Source: Anarhynchus alexandrinus
Lineage: Eukaryota; Chordata; Aves; Charadriiformes; Charadriidae
Reading direction: 5' to 3'
Assembly (NCBI GenBank): GCA_008711295.1
Contig: VUYV01000074.1
Span: 3,390,797-3,454,796 of the forward strand
Length of the DNA: 64,000 nucleotides
The notes beneath the pieces were generated by a model. That model worked only from the letters and a program-made list of their open reading frames with translations, was not told the origin of the DNA and searched no databases. Numbering within the stretch: the stretch's first letter is position 1; every line of letters begins with the position of its first letter. Shown here piece after piece: positions 48,466 through 61,849 of this stretch. The translations under genes were made by a program, and so were the position numbers.

Positions 48466-51355
48466 ATTCTTCTGTGACCAGGCTGCAGCTGGAGCACAGC
48501 CCAGGGCCTGGGACGGAGTGACATGGCTCACGTTCTGTCATGCGCTGCTGTGCTGGCTGGTTCTTGGCTCTGGTGCCATACCACAATGCACATGGCAATT
48601 ATCATTGTCGCTCCTATAATGCAATGAGGTAGAACAGTTAATTAGTGTGTAGAGTCAATCTGTACACAACAGTTTGGAATATAATTCACCCAGATATAGC
48701 AATAGCTTTTCTTAGTGGATGCTGTGCTTGAAGCTGTAGTTAGCTGGTTAGAGCGGGAGCGACTTTTGGGGCTCAATGAGTACCTCTGCTATTTGTTATC
48801 ACCTCCTGTGAGAGGATACTGCAGCAGAGTTGGGGACCAGAATGTGAAAGGCCCCTGTGAGACCTCATGCTGCTGCTGGAGATGGTTCGAGCTCACCTGG
48901 CCGACGGCACTGCTGCAGGCGGGGAGCACTGACGTGATTTGTACTACAGTTCGGGATATTGAGACGTCAATCTATAGTTAACAGTCATTTAGAGGAGGTG
49001 GAGGGATAAATTGTCAGGCTGTTAAAGCTGCTCTTACACTGGATTTCTGACCAAAGCCTTGCTTTGTGTTTGCCTTCCCTGGCTGAAAGCTTTGCCAGCT
49101 TTCGTAGCCTGCTTTTGTAATCAAATAGGAATAGTTATTTCTTATTAAGATCCCTATGTCAGCATCTCTGTTGTGATATATACTTTAGACAAAGAATTGG
49201 GACTAAATGTTCAGGCTTAAATCCTCGTTTATATCATTCTAATACTGTGAGGGAAAGATCTGAAGGAAGCAGCGCTTAATCCCAGCATAACACCTTCTGA
49301 GAGTGTCTGCAGGGTGCAGAGCAGCTTTGGAGGCAATAAGAACCAGGATTTGGTGCTTCCCTGTTTCATTCAGGATCCATCTCCACTGTTCTTTACCCAT
49401 CAAGGGACAGTGGAAACCTTCTCACAGCAGTGTCAGCATTTCTCACTGCAAAAACCAGCCACTGCTTTGGTTTGTATGAAGTGCAGGTTACTTCAAAAGA
49501 CGAGACCATGTTCATGAAAATTCAATGGAGTTGGGCTCAGGTTTGAAAGCATCTGGATCAGTCAGTGGTTGTGTACCTAACTCGGAAAGGAAGCCGGGGG
49601 TGAAGATTAGGATTTAGATCACAATCCAAAAATCCTGTAAATATTCAGGAGCGTGTGAATTGGAAGTCCAATTTCAGACTTGCTGCCAGGGAGATGTCCC
49701 AGCTGCCAAGTTAGGAGGAGCTTTGCTGACTTTAGTTTGAAGCCGTGGCTCCAGGGCAGACCTGTATCTGAGTAGGAACATTTACTTGGTTTAGCTGGTG
49801 CCAAATGGAAAGTTAGTAGTAGCAATCATAGTTTTCTGGGCACCTTATTTCCTCTGAAGTTGGCCGAAAGGGAAAAAAATCTCAGCAGAACTCCTAGTGC
49901 CAACAAAGGAGACCAGCACATACAGATCAAAGGCAGAGACACTCTGTCGTGAGTCCCTGCAAAGTGAAAACCTGTGTTCTCTGCAAGTAACACCATGTTC
50001 CTGCTTGATTATGTGGAGGACTTGAAGCTTCTTTACTATGTGAGTTTATAAAATGACTTGTCTCCTGGTGGAGATGTTACACAAACATTGCCATATCTGT
50101 AATTTTACACTCAAAAGCCTATTTCTTTGTCTGATAGAGCTTTACATCACTATGGACAAACTCTTTAGGTGCGTTCCCATTCAGAAATCAACGATGTTTC
50201 CCCATCTGCTAATTTCCTTTGGCTTCCCAGCTGACACCCAGATCCGTGTCACGACGCTCTTATTTCAGTACCCGTTGCTTGCTCCCTTTCCCGCCAAACG
50301 CAGATATAGCCATTAGGATGACTTGCATCCTGCTGCAAGCAATATGTCCGATCTTTACCCTACAAAGGTATTGTTTAAAGGGCTCTGAGGCTTTTGAACA
50401 AACTGGCCTGGCAGGGGGACTTTCAACTTCCCCTCCCTTATGGGCGCAACAGCCTGTGTTTGTAAACAGAGCCTTAGAGGAGTAGTGGGAGCCACTAGAG
50501 GACTGTCAGCTAGTTAATTGGATGTCAGCTCCCTGCCGGGGATGGAGGCTAATGAGTCATCCTGCATAAAGGAAATGGCCCTAAGAGAAAGGCAAAGAAT
50601 TGGACAGCAATAATCACATCTACAGAGGAGCCCAGAGCCCGCCTGTGGGGATAAAGGCAGAGCAGCATTTGGGGACAGAGGGTTTCCCTCTTTGGGTTTC
50701 TTTAAACAGAGATTAAGCGGGCTCTGAATTTGTAAAGTTGAGATGTTATTGCTGGTGCATGTGCTGAAACATGTGCTCGTGTGCATGGGCAATGGTCTAG
50801 TATACAATATAAGCGTTTTCAGTCCATATATTTCGGTTGCCTTTGTTTTCTGAAAAATACATGATAATCTTTTAAAAGGAAGGAAATCAAAATGGTATGC
50901 TAATGGAGAGTTTAATGCAGGAAATGACAAAAAGGAACAATAAAAGGAACATTGCAATCATTACTTCAAGTTAGGAAGTTACTCTTGTGTTGTGAAAAAT
51001 CAAAGATCAAGTCCATTTTGCTGAAAACTGTCTTCTAAAATGAGGAGGCTTTCATTGACACCCGAACCTTTCAAAAAAAATTTTTTTTGGAAGTTAACAT
51101 TTTGTGCATAAATTAATTTTATTTCAAGGAACATACTGATTGAAAATATTTATGAGTGTAGTTACATGAATAGATAGAGGGATTTTTATTTACGTCTTTT
51201 TCAAGAGGGAGACATGAATGAGAGAGAAAGATTGGTTATTGGCATAAGTTGTGTGAAAAGAGCATATGTTACCATTTAAAACCATTTTGTCAAAGGAAAG
51301 AGTAATAAGAGGGAAATAGTCAGCCACACACAAACAGGTAATATAAAGGTCAAAA
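48466..51355. other. Intergenic, no gene recognised
   Basis: No gene. Contains an AP-1-like ATGAGTCAT (50552-50560) in a repeat-free stretch of about 50.3-50.8 kb, and the perfect palindrome CA8T8G at 51072-51089. Confidence 0.65.
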
Positions 51356-51690
51356 GAATCATAGAAAAGATGGCTGTAAGAAATCCTGGGAAGTCATTAG
51401 GCCCATCTGCATGCCCTAAAATGAGATACTCTTTGCCCAAGCTGTGCTTCATGGGTGTCTGCCTAGCCAGCTCTTAAAAAAAGAGAAGATTAGACTATCC
51501 TTTGCCAACTGATTCCAGTACACCACTGTTCTTACCTGTGGAGATTTTTCTTGATGTTTAACTTAAACCATACCTGTAGCAATTTAAGTCTGTTGCTTCG
51601 TGTCCTACACTCCTGGGACATAAAACTAATTCCTTTTCCCCTTTCAGCAACCTTTTCCGTATGTGATGCCTTAAATTTTTCTTCAGCGCA
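51356..51690 (-). mobile_element. Old CR1 LINE fragment (minus)
   Basis: On the plus strand it begins AGAATCATAGAAAAGATGG and proceeds through CCAACTGATTCCAGTACACC and ATTTAAGTCTGTTGC-type text, which is the reverse complement of an old CR1 3' end. Its first 73 bp recur 1.2 kb away (52580-52652). Confidence 0.75.
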
Positions 51691-52579
51691 AACAACAAAT
51701 TATTTTCCTCCTCTTTCATGGTACCCAGATCACTGGTCTTTCCAGAGTCTCCCCACAGGATTTTCTCTAGTTGCTATTTATTATTTCCTGAACAACCAGG
51801 AGAAGGCAGGGAAGGTAGAACAAGACCTGCTGCAAAGAGAATTTGTTAGCCAGGAGAACGTTGTGGGCAGGAGCTACTGCTAATTGGAGTGTTGGAGAAG
51901 GGAGATGGTGCTGGATACAGCCAAGCCACGATTGTCATCCTAAAGCTTCAAACACTTCTCAGTCCCCTGTGTCCCACCCTCATCTTGTCCTCTGTAGCAC
52001 ATAAGCAGTGCGCACCCTGATCCTGTTATAACTGGTGGCAGTAGCACCAGGAAGACCTGTATGCCTCAGTGCTCTTAAGTCATTCAAAAATGGCATCTCA
52101 TACGGGCTGACGGCCAACTGAGTAAATGAGGTATTGGCTTCTCTCCAGATTTATGCAACGTGCTGGATTTTATCCGTGCTTCTCCGAGGTTTTCTGTATA
52201 GGCAAAAAAGTAAATAGGCAAAGTGGTGTTTCCCTTGATCTACAGTCCTCTCTAGATACAGTCCAAAACTGTTCTGAAACAGTTGAGGGAATTCTTTGTC
52301 TTGTTTCTAGAATTGCAGAAATATTGCATAGTGGCCTGGAACTGTGGGACTTCATGGATGGGTAAACTATTTTGAAGGCTGTAGATCCCTCAGTGGCTGT
52401 GGCAATCATAGGAACTCCTGTTTGCGCCTTCTAACGAGGTAGCTCTTTTGGAGATAAAGATTTCTAATGAGCCAGTATGTACAAGAAAAAAGACAGCTTG
52501 CAGAGAGCTGGAGGGATAGCGTAGTTCCAGTTACCCAAGGAAGGATGAAGCACTGTGTCAGCTCCTTGCAGAGCAAGAG

Positions 52580-52652
52580 ATCCTGGGAAGTCATTAGGCC
52601 CATCTGCATGCCCTAAAATGAGCTGCTCTTTGCCTAAGTTGTGCTTGATGGG
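52580..52652 (-). repeat. Second copy of a 73-bp segment from the 51.4-kb CR1
   Basis: Colinear with 51383-51455: the first 43 bases are identical and 68 of 73 match overall, with no indels. The flanks differ. Either a local duplication of part of the CR1 fragment or an independent, much shorter CR1 remnant. Confidence 0.85.
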
Positions 52653-52674
52653 CAAGAGAGAGTGACGTTAGGTG

Positions 52675-53065
52675 GATAGCACGGTGTATTTACCTGGCTG
52701 CCGCTCGTGCTAGGTCTGATCTGTGGGGCAAAATCAAAAGGCTGTCAATCCTGCAGCAAATTAAAACGGAATCATGCGAATTAATGTGCTTTATAAATGC
52801 GGGTTAAGCGCACTATAAGCACACTGTAATTACAGTCAGCTGCCTGGCTAGTGCAGTCCAGTAGCACTGAGCTTAGGAATTAAGTTGAATATACAATTAA
52901 TAGGAGCTTATATTAAAGGCATTAGTAGAGTTACAAAAGCTTTGTAACAACAGAGTGTGACCCAGCCTTGGACACAGACAATGGGGTTTTGTGTGCTATA
53001 ATTAGCACGCACAAAACCTCCCCATTAACTCGACAGTTTTCCATTTGTTCTTTAAATAATTGAGC
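52675..53065. promoter_or_regulatory. Enhancer-like block rich in homeodomain sites
   Basis: Contains CTGTCAATC (52741-52749, PBX/MEIS-like), ATGCGAATTAAT (52774-52785, POU-like with an ATTA core), the palindrome CTGTAATTACAG (52824-52835) and several further TAAT cores. A 45-nt imperfect inverted repeat sits at 52981-53025. The motif-dense sequence, bounded by a CR1 remnant on the left, resembles conserved non-coding elements in gene deserts. No alignment was available to test conservation. Confidence 0.35.
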
Positions 53066-56000
53066 AGTGCAAAGCGCTCTCGGCCCATCCGAGATGGGAG
53101 CTGTGCAGTCAGTGTGGAAGTGTTGGGGATCTCAACCTTGTCTCCCTTCGGGCAACTTGGGCAGTGCCAGCTGGTTGGCTGAGATACCTGCCAAAATCAC
53201 TCACCTACAAGGTCAAACTCTGCCCACACACTGCCTGTGCCTGCCTGAGCCATACCAGGACTGGCATGCAGAGTTGCAACCAGCCCTCTGAAAAGCTGCT
53301 GCTCCTTTTTCGCCTCCTTACTCACCTGAAACAAGTGGATCTCAGTGCAGATAATGGTTTTGACCTGTTCCAGGATCTGAGAATTAAGGGAGAGGAGCAA
53401 ATGCAGCAGGAGGGAAGGAATTTTCTCATACGTGAGCTAAAGTGTAAGAAATCTTGCATTGAATTGAGGACCAATATGTCAGTACTTGTGATCCGTGAGA
53501 GATCTTTGGGATCACTCTGCAGGTCTAGGGCAGAGCTGGAGAAAGACTGTACAAATTAAAGGTAACAAGCTGCAGAGGTTGTGTGAAGGAACAGATCTAC
53601 ATCTTTCATCTGAACATGAAAGAGGGGAGAAAAGCAGAACCTGAGGACTAATGGAAAGCCTTTTGCAGGCAAACAGTGTGCAACAGCAGTTTATTTGCTT
53701 TGAGTCCCACATGCAGCTTAAAATTCAGATGAGACGTAAGACATGGTCTTTTGGGGGCATGTTGTCTCCGTGATGAAGGTGGACTCTGATAGTTAAGGAT
53801 GAGTAAAAAGATTTGTATTCACCTTCAGCTCAGACAGAGTGTGGCTGTGCTGATTAGCTCCTGCCGCACTCCACTCGTGAGACTTGCATCACTTGTGCCG
53901 CTGATCTTTGGGACAGGGCTGGCAGCGCGTGCGGACCTGTGGCAGTGCAGGATGTGGCAGTGCCCGGCAGTTGCTAGGGCTTAAGGGATGCAGACGTCAG
54001 ATCTACTCCCTTCATCCACTACACGCTGATTTCTCCTCTTGCATTTCACTAGGGTACCTGCGATAGATTCTTTCCCACTAAGCAGAACTTCCCTTCTTAA
54101 GAGAGGAGAGATGGCTGAGATGCAGTAAAATGCCCAACAGGATCTTTCTATGCTAGGACCAGCACCTCTGAAACTTGGTAGCCAGATACAGAGAGCATCC
54201 AGAGAGTGGCACACAGTACTTCTGGCCAACAGCTGACACTTTATTCCTCCTGTTTGATGAAAGTAAAATACAGCCAATTCCGAACTGCGGGTCTGTCGTG
54301 GGAGAACCACTTTTAAGATTATTTCATGCTTAGGTTGTCCTGTTTTTCCCCTTAAGATTTGGCTTATGCCTAATGCCCCTTCAAAGCCCATCTGTATTCT
54401 CAAGGGATGTTCCTCTCTATCCCTTTTTTGCTGTCATCCTGCAATTTTGACGACAGGCATTAATCCCAAGGAATGTTATTTCTGCATTCTAGTGCTCACC
54501 TGAGACAGAAGCATCTGTTTTCAAGGGTTGGGTACCTCGCAGATAAGGTGACTGCATTTCCTGTTACAAAGAACAGCCGCCTTCTGCTCCCAGGTTTCAA
54601 AGTTCTGCCACTTGCAGAAAAATTCTGTATTTCCATGTGGCTGCACACAAGATCGGAATCACTGGATGAAAATAATTCCTTATTGCTTCTTCTCTTTCCT
54701 CTTAACTATGCAGTCTGTGCTGGAGGTTTTTATAAAGCGTGCAGTTCTAGCGGCTCTGGCTTTCCTGTAGTGCACCAATATGTATTACAAATGACATCTG
54801 TCATGTTTGATTTGTTCTGGTGCTTAAGTTTGGGGAAGAATAGCTCCCACTTGTGATGGGAAGTTTCGAGTATCTCCCTCTGTGTTGAACTGTCTTGCAA
54901 TTTGTTATGGTCAGGAAAGAGGGCTGTTCTTTGCTGAGGCTGAAATAGAAGTCCTACTAATGCACTAATTGCTAGTATGAAATGCAAAGGCAACGCTTCT
55001 AGAAGTTCCTGAGCTGCAGATTCCTCGCGACTAGGAACATATGGTTGAAGTATTGCCCTGCTCTTGCACTCTTCCCTGGGCATCCTCTACTGGCTGCAGA
55101 AGACGACAGGTTTTAGAGCTAAATGGTCCATTGGTACTGTTGTATCTACATATTCATAAAGATTAATTGATTAACTTTCACCCCTTCTCCTCAGAATAAT
55201 AGCTGGAGGGTTAATGTTATCTGGGATTTTGCCAGTGATGAGTTAGAAAAGATGACTGAAATAAAATGTTCCAGCCTAGACAATTGTTTAGTGTCTTGTC
55301 CTCATCTTGAATGGTGAAAAAACTTAAAACATCAAAATTCTTACTGAGTGACGTTTTCAAAATTAAATTAGAAAATGTAATTAGATTTGCTTCTTATTTT
55401 GGTATGCCCTACAAATCTACCCCAGGTTGTCTTAGGTTGCGTCCTTCTGTGCCACCTGGTTCTTGGCTATCTGTCACATGTTATTCCCTGCCCAGTGTCA
55501 CAGCCTGTACTGGGGGTGCAAAGGCTTTCTCCTGCGCTGCTCTTATGACCTATGCCTTGTTTCCTCATTATTTTTTCCCTTAAAAAAAATTTCTTTCATT
55601 CCCTGAACCTCTCAGTTTTTGCTATTCTACCTTTTATTCTTTGGTGTGGGCATAATTAATAATTTTATAAAGCTGTTTGGCAGATGGTTTGCATGAAGCA
55701 TAAGCAAATTATTCTTGTTTTGCTTCGAATTGTAGGGGAAAGCGATGTTTGTCTAGATATACTCTGCTGTGCATGTACTTTTTATTTGAATGGTATATGT
55801 TTTTAATATATATATGGACACACGCATATATACCCAATCTGTTTTATCACAAGCGTGTGTGCACTGCTGGTGTGTGCCCCAAGTCCAGATAGGTTTCATA
55901 CGCAGGGTCTGACTGTCTGATTGTTGCTATTACGCTTCAGAGTATGTTTTCAAAAATAATTTCCTGCCACATTCCTGACTGTATTTGTAGGCTGAGTTTA

Positions 56001-59000
56001 TCCTCTTCCCTGCTGTTCCATGATCTGCCCCTAGGTTACTAACAACCCCAACAGACAGCCTGGCTCATGCTACCTGCTGCTTAGATGCAGATTAACTCAC
56101 TGCCAGCCATATGGACTACCGACTTCACAAATTCCTCTCCTTTTGCTTTCTGCTCTCAGAAAAGTTAATGGACAGTTTGCTGGTAAAGAAAACGTAAAAC
56201 AAAACCCCAAACCTGGTGACATAATCACCTGGGCTTAACACAACTGGCCCCTCCATCTGCCTTTGCACTGGGATTTGCGCACATAAAGCAGAATATGGTG
56301 CGGTGCGCAATGCGGGTTCGCGTTGGTGACTTTCCCTTCTGGCATATGTACTTGTTTACAATACAATGGAATTAGACAAAGGTGTTACGCATATATTGCA
56401 CGCTGATAACCACATATAACCTTATATTCTTAAAAAGATCCCTTAATCAGTAGTGACTCTCGTGTTGTCATTGGTTGCTTTCTCTGCTGCCGTCTCTGGC
56501 CTGGGCACTGGGGCTTGAAAGCTGCATCACCTTGAATGTTATCAGCCCGGCAGGCCATGTTTCAAGGTGATTTTCATGGTGAGTTTACATAATACGTATT
56601 TGGGGAGGGGTCGATGTGAGGCCAGAAAACCAGAGATTTTCGGGAGGTGAAGATGCTGTGACATAAGTAAGGAGAGGGCTAGAGGAGGTCTGGGTTACAT
56701 CAGTAGTGGTGCATCTCAAGATTTTATCGGAAAACTGAACTCTTTAATGCCAAGTACTGACTTCTAAATATTATTTTCTGTCTGTGTTTTAGAGGTGGGG
56801 AGCCAGGATGCTCAGGAATTACCGGGCTGAGTGGCAGAAGTGCTCAGGGCCAGCACCAGCAAGTGGTGGTGCTGTGCTGTGCCCCTGGTGTGCTTGTGGG
56901 TCCTGTCCAGGCTGAGCGCCCATCAGCACTGAGTCCTGGTTGACTCTGCTTGGGCTTCTTGCCATCTGGGGCAGATGTGGACATCCAAAAGAGGTGGTAG
57001 CGTTAGTCTGTGCTCTCAAAAGTGTGGCGTGCTGTCTGAGACAGAAGTGAAATATACTTAAGCGGCATCAGGCAGTCGCTAGTCACAAAATACCCTTCTG
57101 TCACTGCGGCACTCTTGTGTTTGAGACGTAGATTACAGGCACGTTACCTCCAGTCACTGGTGAATTACAGTTTATATCTGCAGTTTGTAGCATGTGTTTA
57201 TCAGCAGTATGCACATTCACATACAGGTAATCCGATATGTATAAATATGTCAGATTATCATATTTATTACTATTGCTTGGATATTTTTTTTTGCTAAAAG
57301 TTGGACCCTAGTTTAACCCTGGAGTTAAGATTCACCATGCATCCTAGCTTGCAAGCATTAGCTTACATAGTCTTTATATTCCTTTGGTAAAGGACTAAAT
57401 GGTTATGGAAACGAGGAGGACTGAAGTTAACCCGCTGGTGTGCAGTGATGCAGTTTGCGTAACTGCTGGGCGCGTTCCAGCAGTGCCAGGTTTATGTGTT
57501 TATTTTCTGAAGCACTTCTGGAGTGGTTTGTTCTTTGAACATTTTGGCAAATAAGAAATTTAAAGCTGTAGGAAGAATCAAGTGAAAAATACAATTTAAA
57601 CTGTTTAAAATTGAAATAGGTGTGGGTTTTGTTTTTGCAATGTTCTCTGCCCTCTAAATAGGAAATATAAGTATTTTTACAATCTCTTTTCCCTTGTATA
57701 TTGCACCATAGAAATTAAAAGTTATCTTTTTGGACCTCATCTAGCACTTTGCAGGCTACCACTTCTCATCCCTCCAAAAATTTAAGTTTTGCTAATGTTT
57801 TGGGGTTCTCTGAATTTTTTTTAGTCTTGGGGGAGGAGGGAGGGGAAGTAAAAAAAACAAAAACCAAAAAGTCCTCAAAATAAAGAGCATGGAAGTCTAG
57901 CTTCTCCAATGACAGAACACAAATTGGTATATAATAAAAAAAAAATGAAGAGACTGAAGTATAGATAGTCCTTATTTTCCAAATGATTGAGGGGTTTTCA
58001 TCAAAGGATTTTGAGTATTTGTTTTTAGAGACAAAATGCTTTCCAGATATCACAACTCGGGATTGTCGTTTGAGCTCTATTAATGAACATTCACAGAAGA
58101 GGGAGGCATCACATGTGAGAAATACAGGAAAAAAAGAAAAAGGAAAAAAAGAAAAAAAAAAAAGAGAATGTTGGGAGTTTCACATCAGATGGTGTACTCA
58201 ACTTGTCAGATGCTCCGGTTCCTGCCTGGAGCTGTAGTTGTTTTACAGAAACTGGTAACATAAACACATGGATTCTGGCTTCAATTTTTATTGAAGGGGA
58301 TTTAGAAGTGCTTTTTGAGAAGCGATGATTGTTCTGAAAGAGTATATCCATTCTTATATACTACATTTTGTAGTGTAAGTGCCTTTCAGTCAGAGACAAG
58401 TCTTTCTCCTGGTTTTATGTAAGCTGGTGATGGAGAAATGAGATTAAAGGAATGAGCTGGTTCCCAGGTGGATTCGCTGGATGGTTCTGCTGGAAGTATT
58501 GGTGCTGAGTCTTGCCTGAATAGAGATGGGCAGAGCTATCCGTTATTCCTGGGATGCTGAGGACCTAAATATCTGGGGACATTCATCCTTGCACTTGCAG
58601 ATTCTGTGACCACAGTATGTCATTCTCTGCAGCTGGATGGGTTTACTTGTGTGACTGAAGAGAAGGATCCCGACTTTTCTGCCTTTGAGCTTAATGATGA
58701 AAATCCCTCACTTTCATCACAAAACTAGATTAAACATTTGTGGCATTACTTAACATGGGTAGGACTGTCCTTTGACTTCCCTGTCTTGAGCAGAATGGGT
58801 CTCACCCCTGTGGGTCTGCACGGCTGTTCTGGCTGTCCGAGGAAGCGAGGCAGAGGTTGGCCTGAGGGCAAGATAGTTTGGGAAAGAAGGAATACAAATG
58901 CCTGTCTAGTCTTTGGGATATGGGAAATCTTATTTAGTTGTAAGGTTTGAAATGCCTCTTCAGCAAGGAGTGAAGCCTGGACAGTGGCCCCAAGGTGCCA

Positions 59001-60539
59001 ACCGCTGTGTGGCTCTGCAGCCAGTGCAGTGGCACCTAGGGCTGGTCAGAGAAGCAATTCATCTGGTTACCCCTCAACGAGAGCAGAGCATGAAGAGAGG
59101 GGGCTCGTTGCTGTTTGCTGTGCTCTGCATGGCTTACGGGCACTCTTAGCTGACTGATGGCACGGTCAGAAAGAGTGGACACGATGTACCATTGTAAAGT
59201 CTTTGCCTCTCTGATAATACACGTTCAGCTTGAGTCCTCTGTCCCATCCTTGCGTAATGAAAATTTCTCAGCAGGATGGTGACTTGTACTGTGGCCCCGG
59301 GTCCTTGAGAGGGGGGGCGAGGGGGGAAGGAAGAGATTTCTGTATCAGCAAATACCTTGGGAGTGGATGAAGGATATTTAGTGAGCACGTGCAAGCCGCC
59401 ATGAGAGCAACAGGGAACCAAAGTCTTAATGAAACCCTTTGACAGGAGGGTAAGGCTGGCTGGCGTGGTCACTGGCGCTCAGCTCCCGTGCAGACGCCAG
59501 CCAGGCCCTGCTGAAATAATCCTCTTAGGGAAAGAAAGAGTAGAAAGCGTTTCCATCTGCTGCATGTTCTCTTTGGATGCAGCATTTGCTGTGTCTGGGT
59601 CTTCTATGTTTCTCCCTGTCTTCTCTCTGAGGCATGGCAGGAGATCTTAGGAAGGGAGAAGCACTGGAAGTTGTAGCCTTCCTCATTTGGACCTGGATGT
59701 AACCATGGATATGGGAAGGAGAGCAATAGGAATTGGTCTTCCTCACATGAATCACTTTGAGTATGGGCTGGCAGTCCTAACAGCCTGCCTTGCTGCCTCT
59801 GTTCTTGCATCTCTGCTTTATTCCTTCTTTCTTTCTTCTCCAATGCTGGATCATGCTGCTTTTCTCTTGATATGGTTGCCTCCTTAGATATCTCATGTAG
59901 AGTCACTCTGCTTTCTACAAGCTGTCTTCTAAAGCTCTGCTGATGGTTTGGTACCTCTTGGGACTAAACAGATGCTAAGAATGATATTTCAGGATACTTC
60001 AGTTCTGGTACCAAAAATCCCAAATCCAGCCACATGTGTGTTAATGCAGAGATGGACGCTCTGATCTAGATCTGATTTTTTTTTTTTAAAAAAGGAGTTA
60101 CAAAATCAGATTTCCCACCAAATTTGAAAAGCCTGAGCAGAGCTTCTCTCTGGCCACTGTGAAACACAGACCTGGGGTGGTATTTGATGCCTTAAGACTC
60201 TCAAAGGCATGTGTAATACACAAAACCCATGGGTAAGGGTTGGCCATCTTCAGTCTAAAAGGACGTGTCTCTGCATCTTCAGAGAAAGAATCAAGCGTTC
60301 ATACCCTGGTTTTGCTTCCACTCCTGATTCTTTAATTATTTTTTTTCCTTCTTTTTTCCTTTTTTTTTTTTTAATGTTGTGGACAGTCTTTGACACTTAC
60401 GTTGTGGCATTAAATTAAAAGGTTTTTAGTCTAATGGCCTACAGCATCTTCAGCGTACTGTGTGCTTGCCATTCTAGGAGAAGCTGGTCTTAGTCATGTG
60501 GCTTTGGTCTTTGTACTGGCCAGGTCAGGTAGAGGAGCA
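53066..60539. other. Intergenic, no gene recognised
   Basis: Longest featureless stretch. It holds a polypurine tract, an inverted pair of TCAAGGTGA sites (56526-56571) and a TA-rich patch at about 55803-55835. All open frames are short and unrecognised. Confidence 0.65.
58127..58168 (+). repeat. Polypurine (A/G) tract
   Basis: About 42 bp of A and G, mainly AAAAAAAG and GGAAAAAAAG units. Confidence 0.9.
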
Positions 60540-60930
60540 GCATGTTTATTTCAATATTAAGCCGTCAGCCGATTATAGCAATATGTTGTAAGGAAAAAGA
60601 GGTTCCTGAACATTATTAAGTCTTTAGTTTGGGATTAGGAGGTTTTAAGACAGATTTAATTAAACAGAGCAGGGACACCTTTATGAACCTGAAGTTGGGG
60701 TTAATTCACTCCCCTAATGTGCTCCATTTCTTGATTACGCAAAGATGAAACAAATTCCATGTCCTACCTGGGGAGCCCCGGACGGGAATGTGAAGTTTCA
60801 TCTGCAGACAGTTCAGCGCCCTGTCAGTGAGGCTGTGATTAATAACCGTGTCAGGGGACTCTTGGTGATGGAGTGAGGTGAAATCGAGCTGTGTCTGACA
60901 GGGAGCCAGTGCCACACAGGGTGCTTTCAT
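60540..60930. promoter_or_regulatory. Possible conserved regulatory block
   Basis: Repeat-free stretch with TTTAATTAAAC, GGTTAATTCAC, a bZIP-like ATTACGCAA (60734-60742) and GATTAATAACC (60837-60847). Composition differs from the T-rich flanks. Motif-based inference only. Confidence 0.25.
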
Positions 60931-61849
60931 GGAGATGGTGGTCCTGGCTGAATGGACCTGATAAAAGAGGCCCTTCAGAGTTGCAGCAAGATGGGGAAGA
61001 GCAAAGTGGGATCCAAAAGTTGTCAGGAGCTCATGATTAATGGAACCAGAGATAGGTGTTTATTTAAATTTGCCTTTGTGCTTGGCATCTCTTGGACTCT
61101 GATGAGCCCCTTTTCAGTAAAGTGGTGAAATGGGTCAGACGCAATTAGAGCTTACCCCAACTGCCACCACCACGGTAACCAAACACAAACAAACCCTTTT
61201 CAGAGCTGTCTTGAATTTCTGATGGTTTTTCACTGGGTGATTCCCACTTTTGCTTATTTCTGGACCCCATGGCTCAGTGTTCAAGTGGCACAAGATGTGC
61301 AGATGAGAACGCTGTGTTACACCTGGCAAGCTGTTCCTCTTTAAACCTGTATTCATACAGACACGGACCTTACGTTTGTGAGTTTCATGACAAATGCATA
61401 CTAAAAAAAATTTAACATGAGAGTATTTTATCAGGAGAAATGAATGAATGCGTCTGGATGTTTGGGAATATTGCAGTGAATTTTGTGTTTTGTAGAATTA
61501 CTTGTTTACAGACCTTGAAAACCAGAAGGGAGCACCTTGCCTCGGACACCATATAGCTCTGTCAGTTTTCTTTGTCTCTCTACACTGAGGTTTTATATGT
61601 GATTAAAACATCCTCTTCCAAAAGGCACCTGCCCTGGTTTTGAGTTACTAGGGGACTTGAGTTACTGTGTATGAGACAGTTCCAGTGTTTAACCATTGTT
61701 ATTATTTAAAGTTTTCACCTTCTTTCCATTGTGAGCAGTAGCCTCCAACTGTTTGATAAAAGATCCTGTATGTACCTGGAACTGGAAACATGCTCACACG
61801 CAGTTGTTCGTCTCCTCCCAGTCGTCTTTTCTGGCAGACTGAACAGACT
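60931..61849. other. Intergenic, no gene recognised
   Basis: Nothing recognised. Confidence 0.65.

Noticed and set aside
48880..48900. GGTTCGAGCTC resembling a tRNA B box
   Set aside because: No matching A box or cloverleaf arms nearby.
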